Source: Glutamicibacter sp. B1 (GTDB lineage Bacteria > Actinomycetota > Actinomycetes > Actinomycetales > Micrococcaceae). Taken from it: a DNA stretch of 64,000 nucleotides. Below are positions 16,667-25,456 of this stretch, one piece after another; position 1 is the stretch's first letter; every line of letters begins with the position of its first letter. Location of the stretch: NCBI RefSeq assembly GCF_039602135.1, contig NZ_CP125942.1, forward strand, positions 620,001-684,000, given 5' to 3'. Made by a program: the position numbers and the translations under genes. Below the pieces are notes generated by a model. That model saw only the letters and a program-made list of their open reading frames with translations, did no database searches and was not told where the DNA came from.

Positions 16667-17025
16667 AGTCCAAGGGCGATAAGGCGATCGATCGTAACGG
16701 AAAGACACGACAAGCAGCTTTGTTCCATGCCCTCGCTGATCCGACGCGTTTGCTGATCCTTGAACACCTGAAAACCGGTGAACACAAAGTCCGCGAACTT
16801 ACCGAGCATCTTGGACTGGCTCAAAGCACTGTCAGCGCACATCTAGCCTGCCTGCGCGACACAGATTTGGTCACCGTCCGCGCTCAAGGGCGATCGAGCA
16901 TCTATTCGCTGGGACAGCCGGAGTCTCTGGACGAATTACTCTCTGTTGCGGTGCAGCTCATTCCCGGGCAAGCATCAGAGCATCACTGGCAAGAAGCGCA
17001 CGCACAACGGACAGCAGGTGTTTAA
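16654..17025 (+). CDS. ArsR/SmtB-family metal-sensing repressor
   Basis: 123 residues with the winged-helix core ALFHALADPTRLLILEHLKTGEHKVRELTEHLGLAQSTVSAHLACLRDTDLV. The tail is His-rich (EHHWQEAHAQ, near 112), suiting a zinc-type sensor; the alpha3 ELCVCDL-type cysteine motif is absent. No ribosome site precedes the ATG at 16654, which fits a leaderless transcript. The CDF efflux gene follows after 2 bases, so it most likely represses its own operon until zinc or a related ion is in excess. Confidence 0.88.
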   Translation: MAIIESKGDKAIDRNGKTRQAALFHALADPTRLLILEHLKTGEHKVRELTEHLGLAQSTVSAHLACLRDTDLVTVRAQGRSSIYSLGQPESLDELLSVAVQLIPGQASEHHWQEAHAQRTAGV

Positions 17026-17027
17026 GC

Positions 17028-17954
17028 ATGGGGCATGATCACTCACATGGTCACTCCCACGACCATACGGACGCGAACCGGACACGACTGGCCTGGGCCT
17101 TCGCAATCACGGCGAGCATCCTCGTTGCCGAAGTGATCGGGGCAATCGTCACTAGTTCGCTAGCGTTGCTTGTCGATGCTGCTCACATGCTCACCGATAC
17201 GCTCGGATTGCTCCTTGCCCTTACGGCAGCGAATTTGATTGCGCGCAAGCCCACCACTAAACGAACTTGGGGTTTTCGTCGCGCCGAAGTTCTCTCGGCA
17301 ACGGTTCAGTCAGCACTGCTGCTGGCCGTAGGAATCTACGCTGCCATCGATGCAGTGCGCCGCTTGTTTGCCCCGGCAGAAATTCACCCAACGGGTCTGT
17401 TGTGGTTTGGTGTGATCGGTTTGCTCGGAAATGTCATTTCCATGTGGATCATTTCTGCTGGCCGAAAGAACAACTTGAACATGCGCGCTGCATTCCTTGA
17501 AGTTGTTAATGATGCTCTGGGATCAGTTGCCGTGATCGTTGCGGCCATCGTTATCGCTACTACGGGGTGGATGCGCGCAGACTCGATTGCGGCTCTCGTG
17601 ATTAGTGCCCTGATAGTTCCGCGAGCCATGAAACTCCTGGGCGAAACAACCCACATTCTTTTGGAATCCACGCCGCGAGGACTGGACCTACTGGCTGTGC
17701 GGGAGCATCTAGAGAATCAACCAGGTGTCATTGCAGTCCATGATTTGCACGCCAGCCAAATTGCTTCGAACTTACCTGTACTCACTGCCCATGTGGTCGT
17801 TGAAGACTCGATGTTCTCTGCCGGAGTGGCTGGAGATCTTTTGAAAAACTTACAAAAATGCGTGGCTGACCACTTCACGATCAGTATTGAACATTCGACA
17901 TTTCAGATTGAACCCGCATCGCATCAAAGTACCGAACATCAGCACGGTTGTTAG
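17028..17954 (+). CDS. cation diffusion facilitator (CzcD/ZitB-like) metal efflux transporter
   Basis: 308 residues. It opens with a His-rich stretch (GHDHSHGHSHDHTD), then six membrane helices, with the transport-site motifs LLVDAAHMLTDTLGLLLAL (TM2) and FLEVVNDALGSVAVIVAAIV (TM5). A cytoplasmic C-terminal domain has VHDLHASQIASNLPVLTAHVVV, and a His-containing tail ends the protein. CDF proteins export Zn2+, Co2+, Cd2+ or similar ions against protons. It is the second gene of the arsR operon. Confidence 0.92.
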   Translation: MGHDHSHGHSHDHTDANRTRLAWAFAITASILVAEVIGAIVTSSLALLVDAAHMLTDTLGLLLALTAANLIARKPTTKRTWGFRRAEVLSATVQSALLLAVGIYAAIDAVRRLFAPAEIHPTGLLWFGVIGLLGNVISMWIISAGRKNNLNMRAAFLEVVNDALGSVAVIVAAIVIATTGWMRADSIAALVISALIVPRAMKLLGETTHILLESTPRGLDLLAVREHLENQPGVIAVHDLHASQIASNLPVLTAHVVVEDSMFSAGVAGDLLKNLQKCVADHFTISIEHSTFQIEPASHQSTEHQHGC

Positions 17955-18098
17955 GCGGAAACACCGAAAGAACCCGGTCCAATAACCTGTGACCTAGTTT
18001 TGTTGTGGCTGGGTCATACCTGAGTATGATGCACTGTCCAAGCAAGTCAAGCCTGTTGGTTGATGCCCCTCTGGCTAGGAAATTTATATTCTTTTGAT

Positions 18099-18848
18099 AT
18101 GACTTCTGAAACACTGCCAAAAACTGACTTTGCGGTCGCCGCGCGTGGGCTGACCAAAACCTACGGACACGACACCACCCGAGTCGAAGCCCTTCGAGGA
18201 GTCGACGTTTCTTTCGCCCGTTCTCGCTTCACCGCCATCATGGGTCCCTCCGGATCCGGCAAATCAACCCTGATGCACTGCCTTGCTGGATTGGACTCAG
18301 CAGACGGCGGAGAAATCATCATCGGTGGCAAGAACCTGCTCTCGCTCAGCGACGATCAGCTCACCGAAATGCGACGCGAACAAATCGGTTTCGTGTTCCA
18401 GTCATTCAACTTGGTGCCCACCATCAACGCACGAGAGAACATCTTGTTGCCACTGTCCCTGGCCGGCAAAAAACATGACCGAGAATGGTTCAACACCGTC
18501 ATCAATGCCTTAGGACTGCGTGATCGCCTCACCCACAAGCCACATGAACTCTCCGGCGGCCAGCAACAGCGTGTAGCCGTGGCCCGTGCACTGCTCACCC
18601 GCCCTGAAGTTGTTTTTGGTGACGAGCCAACGGGTAACCTAGATTCGCGAACCGGCGCCGAGGTGTTGTCCTTGATGCGTACCTCGACCCGCGAAATGGG
18701 TCAGACCATCATCATGGTCACCCATGATCCGGTGGCAGCATCCTACGCTGACACTGTCCTGCTCATGAAGGATGGTTCCATCGTTGGCACCATCGAGGAG
18801 CCCACCGTGGCTACCGTGTCCGAGGCACTTGCCTCATTGGCGGAGTAA
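18099..18848 (+). CDS. ABC transporter ATP-binding protein (MacB/LolD type)
   Basis: About 249 residues. Walker A is GPSGSGKST, the Q-loop [11 protein letters not shown], the signature [15 protein letters not shown], Walker [13 protein letters not shown] and the switch His VTHDP, all of the MacB/LolD subfamily. I chose the ATG at 18099. A TATTCT hexamer ends 6 bases before it, suggesting a leaderless start; the nearest AGGA is 18 bases away. The permease follows after 3 bases. Such pairs drive mechanotransmission or lipid/peptide export and often antibiotic resistance; the substrate is unknown. Confidence 0.9.
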   Translation: MTSETLPKTDFAVAARGLTKTYGHDTTRVEALRGVDVSFARSRFTAIMGPSGSGKSTLMHCLAGLDSADGGEIIIGGKNLLSLSDDQLTEMRREQIGFVFQSFNLVPTINARENILLPLSLAGKKHDREWFNTVINALGLRDRLTHKPHELSGGQQQRVAVARALLTRPEVVFGDEPTGNLDSRTGAEVLSLMRTSTREMGQTIIMVTHDPVAASYADTVLLMKDGSIVGTIEEPTVATVSEALASLAE

Positions 18849-18851
18849 TCG

Positions 18852-21347
18852 ATGTTGCACGTAGCTCTTTCAAATATCAAAACCTATGCGCGACGCTATA
18901 TCGCCGTCGTGCTGGCCGTGGCCATCGGTACCGCATTCCTTGCGGCCACCCTAGCCGTGAACTCATCAACTCAGGCAACCTTGAAGAATTCCTTGGGGGA
19001 TTCTTACAAGCACGCTGACTTGGTGGCCTACTGGAACCCGGACCCGAGCGCAGATGAGGGCCAGACCGTAGACCTGACTGCTAAAGACATCACCGGTGTC
19101 CGAGAACTGCCCGGAGTATCCACCGCCTATGGGCTGGGATACGCCTACGGTCAGCTGCATACCGCTGATAACGGCTACACCGTACAGCTTCAGCCAGTGG
19201 ACCCAAAGCAGGGGTTGGGTGGCATGGAACTGCTCGAAGGCCGTGCTCCACTATCCAATAACGAGATGATTATCGACGCCTCACATGCGCAGGATATGGG
19301 CATCTCCATCGGTGATGTTGTGGCCTTGAGCGATGACCAGGGCAAGAGCCAAAACATGACCATCGTCGGTATTCAGCGTTCCTCGACTAACCCGCAGACT
19401 TCTGCCTACGCCTTGGGCGGCATGAGCGAAAAAGCTTGGAGCCATTTCGCCGGTGACGGTGCCATGTTCAGTGACATCGTGATCAACAGTGAAGGCTCAA
19501 CCGACGCTGTCGCACAGGAACTCAAAGACTACTTTGCACAGCAGAAGATGAGTGACATGGCTGTGGTCACCGCGGATCAAAAGGTCATTGACGAAGTCGC
19601 ACAAATGACCGATGGCACGGACCAGCTGAGCGTCATCCTGATCATCTTCGCCTTGATTGCACTGGTCGTCACGGGCCTCGTTGTGGTCAACACCTTCTCC
19701 GTGGTGATTGCCCAGCGTACCCGCGAATTGGCATTGCTCCGTACCCTTGGAGCCAAGCGCAAACAGATCCGCAGCTCGGTACTGCTCGAAGCATTGGTCA
19801 TCGGCATTGTCGCTTCGGTGATTGGCGTCCTGCTAGCCATCGCCTTGATGAGCGGACTCATCCAGCTATTGCACGCCCTGGTGCCGGCCATGTCCTATGC
19901 CACCTTGGCGCTGACTCCTGTGGGTCTCATCGTTCCGATCGCTGTCGGTATCTTGATGACGGTCATTGCCGCTAGCCTGCCTGCCCGCCGAGCCATGAAA
20001 CTGGCACCGTTGGCAGCGCTGCGTCCCTTTGACTCAGCCAGCATGAAGAACCGTGCAGGCATCGTGCGCATCGTCATTGGTGCCCTGCTCGCCCTGATCG
20101 GTGCAGCCCTGTTGATCTACGGTGCAATCCAGGGCGATCTGATCATCGCCTTCCTCGGAGGTTTGGTGTCATTCCCTGGTATCTTGATGCTCGCCTCACT
20201 GTTCGTACCGAGCAGTGTCGCAGGAATTGGCAAGCTGGTTGCCGGTAACTCGACTTCCCGTCGTTTGGCAGCACTGAACGCAGTACGTAATCCAGGGCGC
20301 ACCACCGCTACGGCAACCGCATTGCTCATCGGCGTGACCTTGGTATCGATGATTATGGTTGGTGGGCAGACCGCTAAAGCCAGCCTGAATAATTCGGTGG
20401 CAGCGGAATATCCCGTGGACATGATGGTGTCGTTCTACGACGGGACGACCAGTAAGGCTAAGGCTGATGAACTGGCCAAGAAGATCGACTCCGTGGATGG
20501 AGTCAGCGCGACGTCGACGTTCACCAGTTCCTATGCCGAAGTGAACCTGACTGAAGGCGACCCGGTGTCCTTGCAACTGCTTGCGGTTGATCCACAAGAA
20601 TATTCCAAGACGGTTCTGGACCAGAGCGTTGTGCCAGAAAATGGCGAACTCGTCTTGTCGCAGTGGAATACCGACCTGAAATCTGTAGAGATCGGCGGTA
20701 AAACGCTGAAGATCAAGAAGTCGGGTGCGTTGCTCTCAGGAAACCCGGTGACTAGCCAAACGTTCAAGACCTTGGACATTAAGGATCCAGAGTCGTACCC
20801 AGGCATTATCGTCAAGGTAGATTCCGGTGTCGCTGGCTCGCAGATCAATGAGCTAGTCACTGAAATTTCAGACATCACCGGTGTGGATTCTTCGATGATT
20901 GACGGTGGTGTGGTGATGAAGTCAATGTTCACTCAGATCATTGACGTGCTGCTGACCATTGTTTCGGCGCTGCTTGCAGTGGCTGTGCTGATCGCCTTGA
21001 TTGGTGTCGCTAACACGCTCAGCCTCTCGGTGCTTGAACGCACCCGGGAGAATTCACTGCTGCGGGCGCTGGGCCTGAAGAAGAAGCAGCTACGCAGCAT
21101 GCTGGCTACCGAAGCGGTACTGATCGGTGGCGTAGCAGCATTGCTGGGCATGATCCTCGGCGTGATTTACGGTTTGTTGGGTGCGCAGTCGGCGTTGTCA
21201 TCTATGGGAACGATGACCTACTCGATCCCTTGGTGGCAGTTGGCAGCGGTTCTTGCCATCAGCGTGATCGCAGCCCTGCTGGCATCGATTACGCCAGGGC
21301 GTCGGGCAGCGAAGCTTTCACCCGTTGAAGGCTTGGCCACCGAGTAA
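18852..21347 (+). CDS. ABC transporter permease, FtsX/MacB-like, duplicated core
   Basis: 831 residues with two FtsX-like membrane units. An N-terminal anchor helix precedes a large extracytoplasmic domain (about 45-250), then three helices with the coupling motif RTRELALLRTLGAKRKQIRSSV. A central helix pair and second extracytoplasmic domain (about 510-690) follow, then three more helices with RTRENSLLRALGLKKKQLRSM. This layout suits a fused homodimer-like permease working with the ATPase immediately upstream. Transport of a specific compound cannot be deduced. A strong terminator follows. Confidence 0.9.
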   Translation: MLHVALSNIKTYARRYIAVVLAVAIGTAFLAATLAVNSSTQATLKNSLGDSYKHADLVAYWNPDPSADEGQTVDLTAKDITGVRELPGVSTAYGLGYAYGQLHTADNGYTVQLQPVDPKQGLGGMELLEGRAPLSNNEMIIDASHAQDMGISIGDVVALSDDQGKSQNMTIVGIQRSSTNPQTSAYALGGMSEKAWSHFAGDGAMFSDIVINSEGSTDAVAQELKDYFAQQKMSDMAVVTADQKVIDEVAQMTDGTDQLSVILIIFALIALVVTGLVVVNTFSVVIAQRTRELALLRTLGAKRKQIRSSVLLEALVIGIVASVIGVLLAIALMSGLIQLLHALVPAMSYATLALTPVGLIVPIAVGILMTVIAASLPARRAMKLAPLAALRPFDSASMKNRAGIVRIVIGALLALIGAALLIYGAIQGDLIIAFLGGLVSFPGILMLASLFVPSSVAGIGKLVAGNSTSRRLAALNAVRNPGRTTATATALLIGVTLVSMIMVGGQTAKASLNNSVAAEYPVDMMVSFYDGTTSKAKADELAKKIDSVDGVSATSTFTSSYAEVNLTEGDPVSLQLLAVDPQEYSKTVLDQSVVPENGELVLSQWNTDLKSVEIGGKTLKIKKSGALLSGNPVTSQTFKTLDIKDPESYPGIIVKVDSGVAGSQINELVTEISDITGVDSSMIDGGVVMKSMFTQIIDVLLTIVSALLAVAVLIALIGVANTLSLSVLERTRENSLLRALGLKKKQLRSMLATEAVLIGGVAALLGMILGVIYGLLGAQSALSSMGTMTYSIPWWQLAAVLAISVIAALLASITPGRRAAKLSPVEGLATE

Positions 21348-21377
21348 AAGTCAACGGTGGTAGTAGTTTCAACGACT

Positions 21378-21424
21378 AAGGTCGGGTTCGGAAATCAGTC
21401 TCTGATTTCCGAACCCGACCTTTT
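21378..21424. terminator. strong bidirectional terminator
   Basis: Perfect arms of about 21 bases (AAGGTCGGGTTCGGAAATCA on the left) flank a 3-base loop, ending in TTTTC. It lies between the convergent ABC permease and JetC genes and can serve both. Confidence 0.9.
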
Positions 21425-21439
21425 CTCGTGCTTAGCGCG

Positions 21440-24400
21440 CTAGTTACGTAGCGTGATCGTGGTGGCCATTGCCGGTGAACGTCCGGTGGTCACGAAGCCC
21501 GAGATATTAGATCCAGGGTGTTTGATGATGTCGGTAATCGACCCAAGATGTCGGCTCAGATCAATCTTGTCCTCGGGGGCAGCAAGCACCAGGTGGAAAC
21601 CGAATTCTTGCAAGGCACGGATGCCGGCAGCAGCATATTCAGAGTTTGCCTGAATGAACGCTTCATCGATCATCACGGTGCCAAAGGAGGTGAACCCTGC
21701 CGATGCGAAGCCCAACTGGTACGCCAAAGCAGCACCCATGATGAAGGAAGTGAAACGTTGACCCTCACCACCGGAGAGGGTGCCTGGCTCCAAGCCAGTT
21801 TCGATTTCGCCATTGGTCTTATGCTCGTTACAGCTAATGATCACGTGTTGGCGAACATCTAATACGGTGGAACGCCACGCATTAAGTGCCGGATCGCTCA
21901 ATGCCGTCACGAGAGCTTCCAATGCCTGATACGACGTCGCCAAGGTCGTTTCATCCTTGGTGGTGTAAGCCTCCTGCAAAGCATCTTTCAGTTCCTTGCG
22001 GAAGTTTCCAGCCTCCACAGGAATAGCATTCTGCACTTCCAAACGCAGAATGGATCCATGCTCAAACGTCACCTCAGCCAGAATCTGGTTCAGAGGTTTG
22101 ATGCGTTCAGAGATCATCCGGCGTTCTTCATCAAGCAGCTGCAACAGGTCACTGAAGCGCTCGTAGGAGCGATTCGCGAAGTATTCGCGGAACTGCGCTT
22201 CGTGGTGTGGCAAACCGTCAGCAACAATCTGATCGTGCAGCTGGGTGTAGTGTTCAGCAGCCTCGGCAGAGGTACCGTGAGTTTGGGCGTGCGAGGTGCC
22301 AAAGTCGCGGGCAAAGCGGCGGAAAGTTTCACTGAGCGTGCTACCAATTTCTTGGCGCTGGCTGTTCAGCGAATTCATCTGGCTACCGAGCTGCAGTTTG
22401 ACCTCGGCGAACGCCTCACTGATGTTTTCACTCGAGGGGCAGTTCCCGGAAATGACTTGATCGAGCACCGGTCCCAGTAACTGATGCTGGCGTAGCGAGA
22501 GTGGGATCGATTGCTCCCAATCAACACCTGGAGCTTGCGCAGTGGACAAAACTTGCTCGGCTCGCTGGACCTGCAACTGTAGGTCTTGAATACGGGAGCG
22601 GACCAGTGCCAGGTCCCCGACGAGCTTTTCTGCTTCTGCCTTAGCTGCTTCAATTTGCTGACGTACGCGCGAGGAATCGCCCGAGAGCGAGAGGGCGTCA
22701 CCGAGTTTCTGTTCGCCACGACGCAGAGCTTCCAACGCCGGTGAAGAATCTAGCTGGGTGAAGCTACGTTCATCGGCAATGATGGCCTTCAGCAACTGTG
22801 ATTTGGCGACGACCTTGTTCTTGGCAGCGCTGCGCTCATCGGCAGAGGCTTGGGCCTTCGTTATTTTCTCTTCAAGGCGGGCAGCCTTGGACTCAAGCTC
22901 AGCGATCTTTGATTCGTTGGTGAATCCGAGCAAGTACTCTGAGGCGGGAAGCCCACGAGTGTCTCGTTCGAAGGTTCCGTTACCGGTCTTCATCGTGCCA
23001 GCTGGAGTGATGGCCTTGGGATGCACATGCATCGCGGCATCGGTGTCGACGCAGGCCAGTGGATAGTCTGCGGTGATCTTTGCTTTGAGCCAAGTACCGG
23101 CCTCGCCGGGAGCGAAGTCGAGTTTGGTGACTAGGTCAGCTGGGCCTGCTTCAGCATCCTTGGGTTGCTGGGAGATATCGGTCCAACGCACCCGTCCCAG
23201 ACCATCAAGCTGGTCGATAGCGTGGGTGACCTGAGAGATGAGTTCACCGGGGACCAATAGGGTGCGGGCCAAAGAATGCAAGGCCTTCTCGGCGGCCAAT
23301 CGCCAGGTCGAAGCATCTGCCGAAACGTCCATGAGCTCGCCGGCGAAAGGCAACTGCTCTTCCTGCAACGAGCAGGCAGAGGCGATGGCGCGGCGTGCGG
23401 CGATAGATCGATCGTCAATGTTGCTGGCACGACGCTGGTAGGAACGGATCTGTTCAGCCAGGGTCTCGGCTCGCTTGCGTAGGTTAACCAAGGACGCCAT
23501 GGCCTCATATTCCACGGTTTGAGCGTCCTGGGTGATGGAAGCCAGCTGTTGCAAAGTTCGGGCAGCATTGGCACGCAACTCATCTAGACCCGTGGCAGAG
23601 AATTCAAAGCTCAACCCCGCATCCGAGGCTTGCTGCTGCAAGGCGCGGATGGTGTTTTCTTTTTCGCTCAACGCCTTGCGGGCAACATCTGCTTCGCGTT
23701 CCAACAGCATCAGCGAGGCAGAACCTGCAGAATCGTGGGCAGCCTCTAAGGACTGCAGCTGATCATCGAGCTGTTCTTTGCGTGTACGTAGCTCTTCTTC
23801 TTCAGACTGCAAGGTTGCCAGTTCGCTTTGATGCGATTGCAGATCATTGCGTAGGACTAACTGGCGGACCTGGGCTTCCAGATCCTGCACATCACTTTCG
23901 AGCAGCTGCCGGGTTTCGGTAATCTGCTGGGCCAGCTGACGGTAGGCCTGATCCTGGTGTGGAACTTCGGCCAGCGCATCTCGTTGGGCCCGGGCAGTAT
24001 CCAGCTGACGGTAAATGCCACGCAGGTGGGCGAAGTCTTCAACCGCAGCTGCCGCAGCTTTGAGCGTTGCAGGTTCTTCGAGTACTTCGTGACGGAAGAA
24101 CTGGTTAACGCCCTTGGCTAAGCCCTTACCATTTTGCAGGGTGCGTAACAGAGCGAAAGCCTTATCGCTTTCGACCCCGAGCCGGCGACGAAGACGCTCA
24201 ATGAAGGCCTTGTGGGTGTCGAAGGCTTCACTCGGCGCTAGAGCCTTGGACAGTGAAGAGACAGTGAAACGGCGCGGACCATGATTTTCCAGCTCAGCAA
24301 TCTCGACCTTCCCCTCACACAAGAGATAGTGCTTGGAAACTTGGCCTTCTAGGCCGGCATCGGGCAGATCAAAGACAGCTCCGGCACTTACGGTATTGCC

Positions 24401-24766
24401 CATGCCATCGTCATAGCTGAGGATGATGGCGCTCCACGTAGCCCCAGGGCGTTGATAGACGGTACCCTCGGTGGTCTTGAACTGGCGGCCACGCATATAG
24501 GAGAACGTGGTGCGGCGGTCTTCGCGGGTGGCCGCGTCATTGGCCGATTCGTTCAGTCGCGGGGTAGCAAAAAAGACGTGACCCATGGCATCAAAAAGGG
24601 TTGATTTGCCCACGCCAGGGTGTCCAGTCACCAGTGTTCCAGCTCGGTCCACGGCCAGATCGTGAAGCCCGTGGAAGGTTCCCCAGTTAACAATCTGTAC
24701 TCGGCTGAGGCGATGCTGGCCCGGGTTGACTGCGCCGCCCAGCGGAAGCGTCATTTCAATACTCAT
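21440..24766 (-). CDS. jetC: JetC/MksB-type SMC-like ATPase
   Basis: 1108 residues. Walker A GHPGVGKST is at 48-56, the ABC signature LSGGEGQ at 997-1003 and Walker B VMIDEAF near 1031-1037. Long coiled-coil arms rich in Gln/Glu/Leu lie between (about 280-470 and 640-760) and join at a hinge-like middle. The N-terminal RVQIVNWGTFHGLHDLAV is characteristic of the MksB/JetC branch rather than Smc. In Wadjet/MksBEF systems this ATPase extrudes DNA loops and detects small circular DNA. It is the third gene of jetA-jetB-jetC, starting 3 bases after jetB. No JetD follows. Confidence 0.88.
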   Translation of the reverse strand: MSIEMTLPLGGAVNPGQHRLSRVQIVNWGTFHGLHDLAVDRAGTLVTGHPGVGKSTLFDAMGHVFFATPRLNESANDAATREDRRTTFSYMRGRQFKTTEGTVYQRPGATWSAIILSYDDGMGNTVSAGAVFDLPDAGLEGQVSKHYLLCEGKVEIAELENHGPRRFTVSSLSKALAPSEAFDTHKAFIERLRRRLGVESDKAFALLRTLQNGKGLAKGVNQFFRHEVLEEPATLKAAAAAVEDFAHLRGIYRQLDTARAQRDALAEVPHQDQAYRQLAQQITETRQLLESDVQDLEAQVRQLVLRNDLQSHQSELATLQSEEEELRTRKEQLDDQLQSLEAAHDSAGSASLMLLEREADVARKALSEKENTIRALQQQASDAGLSFEFSATGLDELRANAARTLQQLASITQDAQTVEYEAMASLVNLRKRAETLAEQIRSYQRRASNIDDRSIAARRAIASACSLQEEQLPFAGELMDVSADASTWRLAAEKALHSLARTLLVPGELISQVTHAIDQLDGLGRVRWTDISQQPKDAEAGPADLVTKLDFAPGEAGTWLKAKITADYPLACVDTDAAMHVHPKAITPAGTMKTGNGTFERDTRGLPASEYLLGFTNESKIAELESKAARLEEKITKAQASADERSAAKNKVVAKSQLLKAIIADERSFTQLDSSPALEALRRGEQKLGDALSLSGDSSRVRQQIEAAKAEAEKLVGDLALVRSRIQDLQLQVQRAEQVLSTAQAPGVDWEQSIPLSLRQHQLLGPVLDQVISGNCPSSENISEAFAEVKLQLGSQMNSLNSQRQEIGSTLSETFRRFARDFGTSHAQTHGTSAEAAEHYTQLHDQIVADGLPHHEAQFREYFANRSYERFSDLLQLLDEERRMISERIKPLNQILAEVTFEHGSILRLEVQNAIPVEAGNFRKELKDALQEAYTTKDETTLATSYQALEALVTALSDPALNAWRSTVLDVRQHVIISCNEHKTNGEIETGLEPGTLSGGEGQRFTSFIMGAALAYQLGFASAGFTSFGTVMIDEAFIQANSEYAAAGIRALQEFGFHLVLAAPEDKIDLSRHLGSITDIIKHPGSNISGFVTTGRSPAMATTITLRN

Positions 24767-24769
24767 GGG

Positions 24770-25456
24770 TTACTCCTGCACCAACTCGGGTGTTTGTTCT
24801 GTAAGTTCATCGTTCTCGTCGGCCGACAGGTTAAAAGCCGGTTCGTTGGCATCAATCGCTGCGATGTAGCGCGGGATGTCCGCAATATTTTTCAGTGGTA
24901 GGGCCATCGCGAGTGCTGGGGAGATCCGGAATTCGTTCTCCAGTTCGGTGCTGGTCAGTAGTCGCAGCGACTGCAAACGAGCGATACCGGCCTCACAAGA
25001 TTCAGCAAAACGCTTGTCATCACGGTCGCTGGCCTGACGGTGTTCGGACAAGATTTCATGCATGGCGGAGCGTGAAATGACGGCATCATTCCCACTGCCT
25101 GACTGTTGTTCCAACAACAGTCGCAGGCGTAGAGCCAACAGGGTTTCATCGCGCTTAAGCGGGCGACGAGGAGCAATCGGTGCAGTATGTACTTGTTCAA
25201 TTTGTACTGGGGCGAGCATCGCAATTTTGCGATCCATGTCCAGGGTCAATGCCAAGAAAATCTCTGAGAAGTAATCACTGATGCTCTGTTGCTGATCAAG
25301 CAAGAGTTGCCATGCGGCAGCGTCGAGCGAGCCATCCAGGTACGGTCCGCGCAGAAGACGGACCAGCAACTGGCGCAAAGGCAGGGAGTATTTTCCGGTA
25401 TCACCTTCGAACAACGGTTCTGCGATGGGTGCTGCGTAGGCATCGCTCGTGGTCAT
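24770..25456 (-). CDS. jetB: JetB/MksE-type subunit (DUF4194)
   Basis: 228 residues, acidic, of the DUF4194 family: LRQLLVRLLRGPYLDG (near 27) and a winged-helix KITE-like core through ISDYFSEIFLALTLDMDRKIAML. Its ATG overlaps the jetA stop (4 bases), and jetC begins 3 bases after its stop. In the SMC complex the KITE protein binds the kleisin and helps hold DNA. The C-terminus is Glu/Asp-rich (ENDELTEQTPELVQE). Confidence 0.85.
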   Translation of the reverse strand: MTTSDAYAAPIAEPLFEGDTGKYSLPLRQLLVRLLRGPYLDGSLDAAAWQLLLDQQQSISDYFSEIFLALTLDMDRKIAMLAPVQIEQVHTAPIAPRRPLKRDETLLALRLRLLLEQQSGSGNDAVISRSAMHEILSEHRQASDRDDKRFAESCEAGIARLQSLRLLTSTELENEFRISPALAMALPLKNIADIPRYIAAIDANEPAFNLSADENDELTEQTPELVQE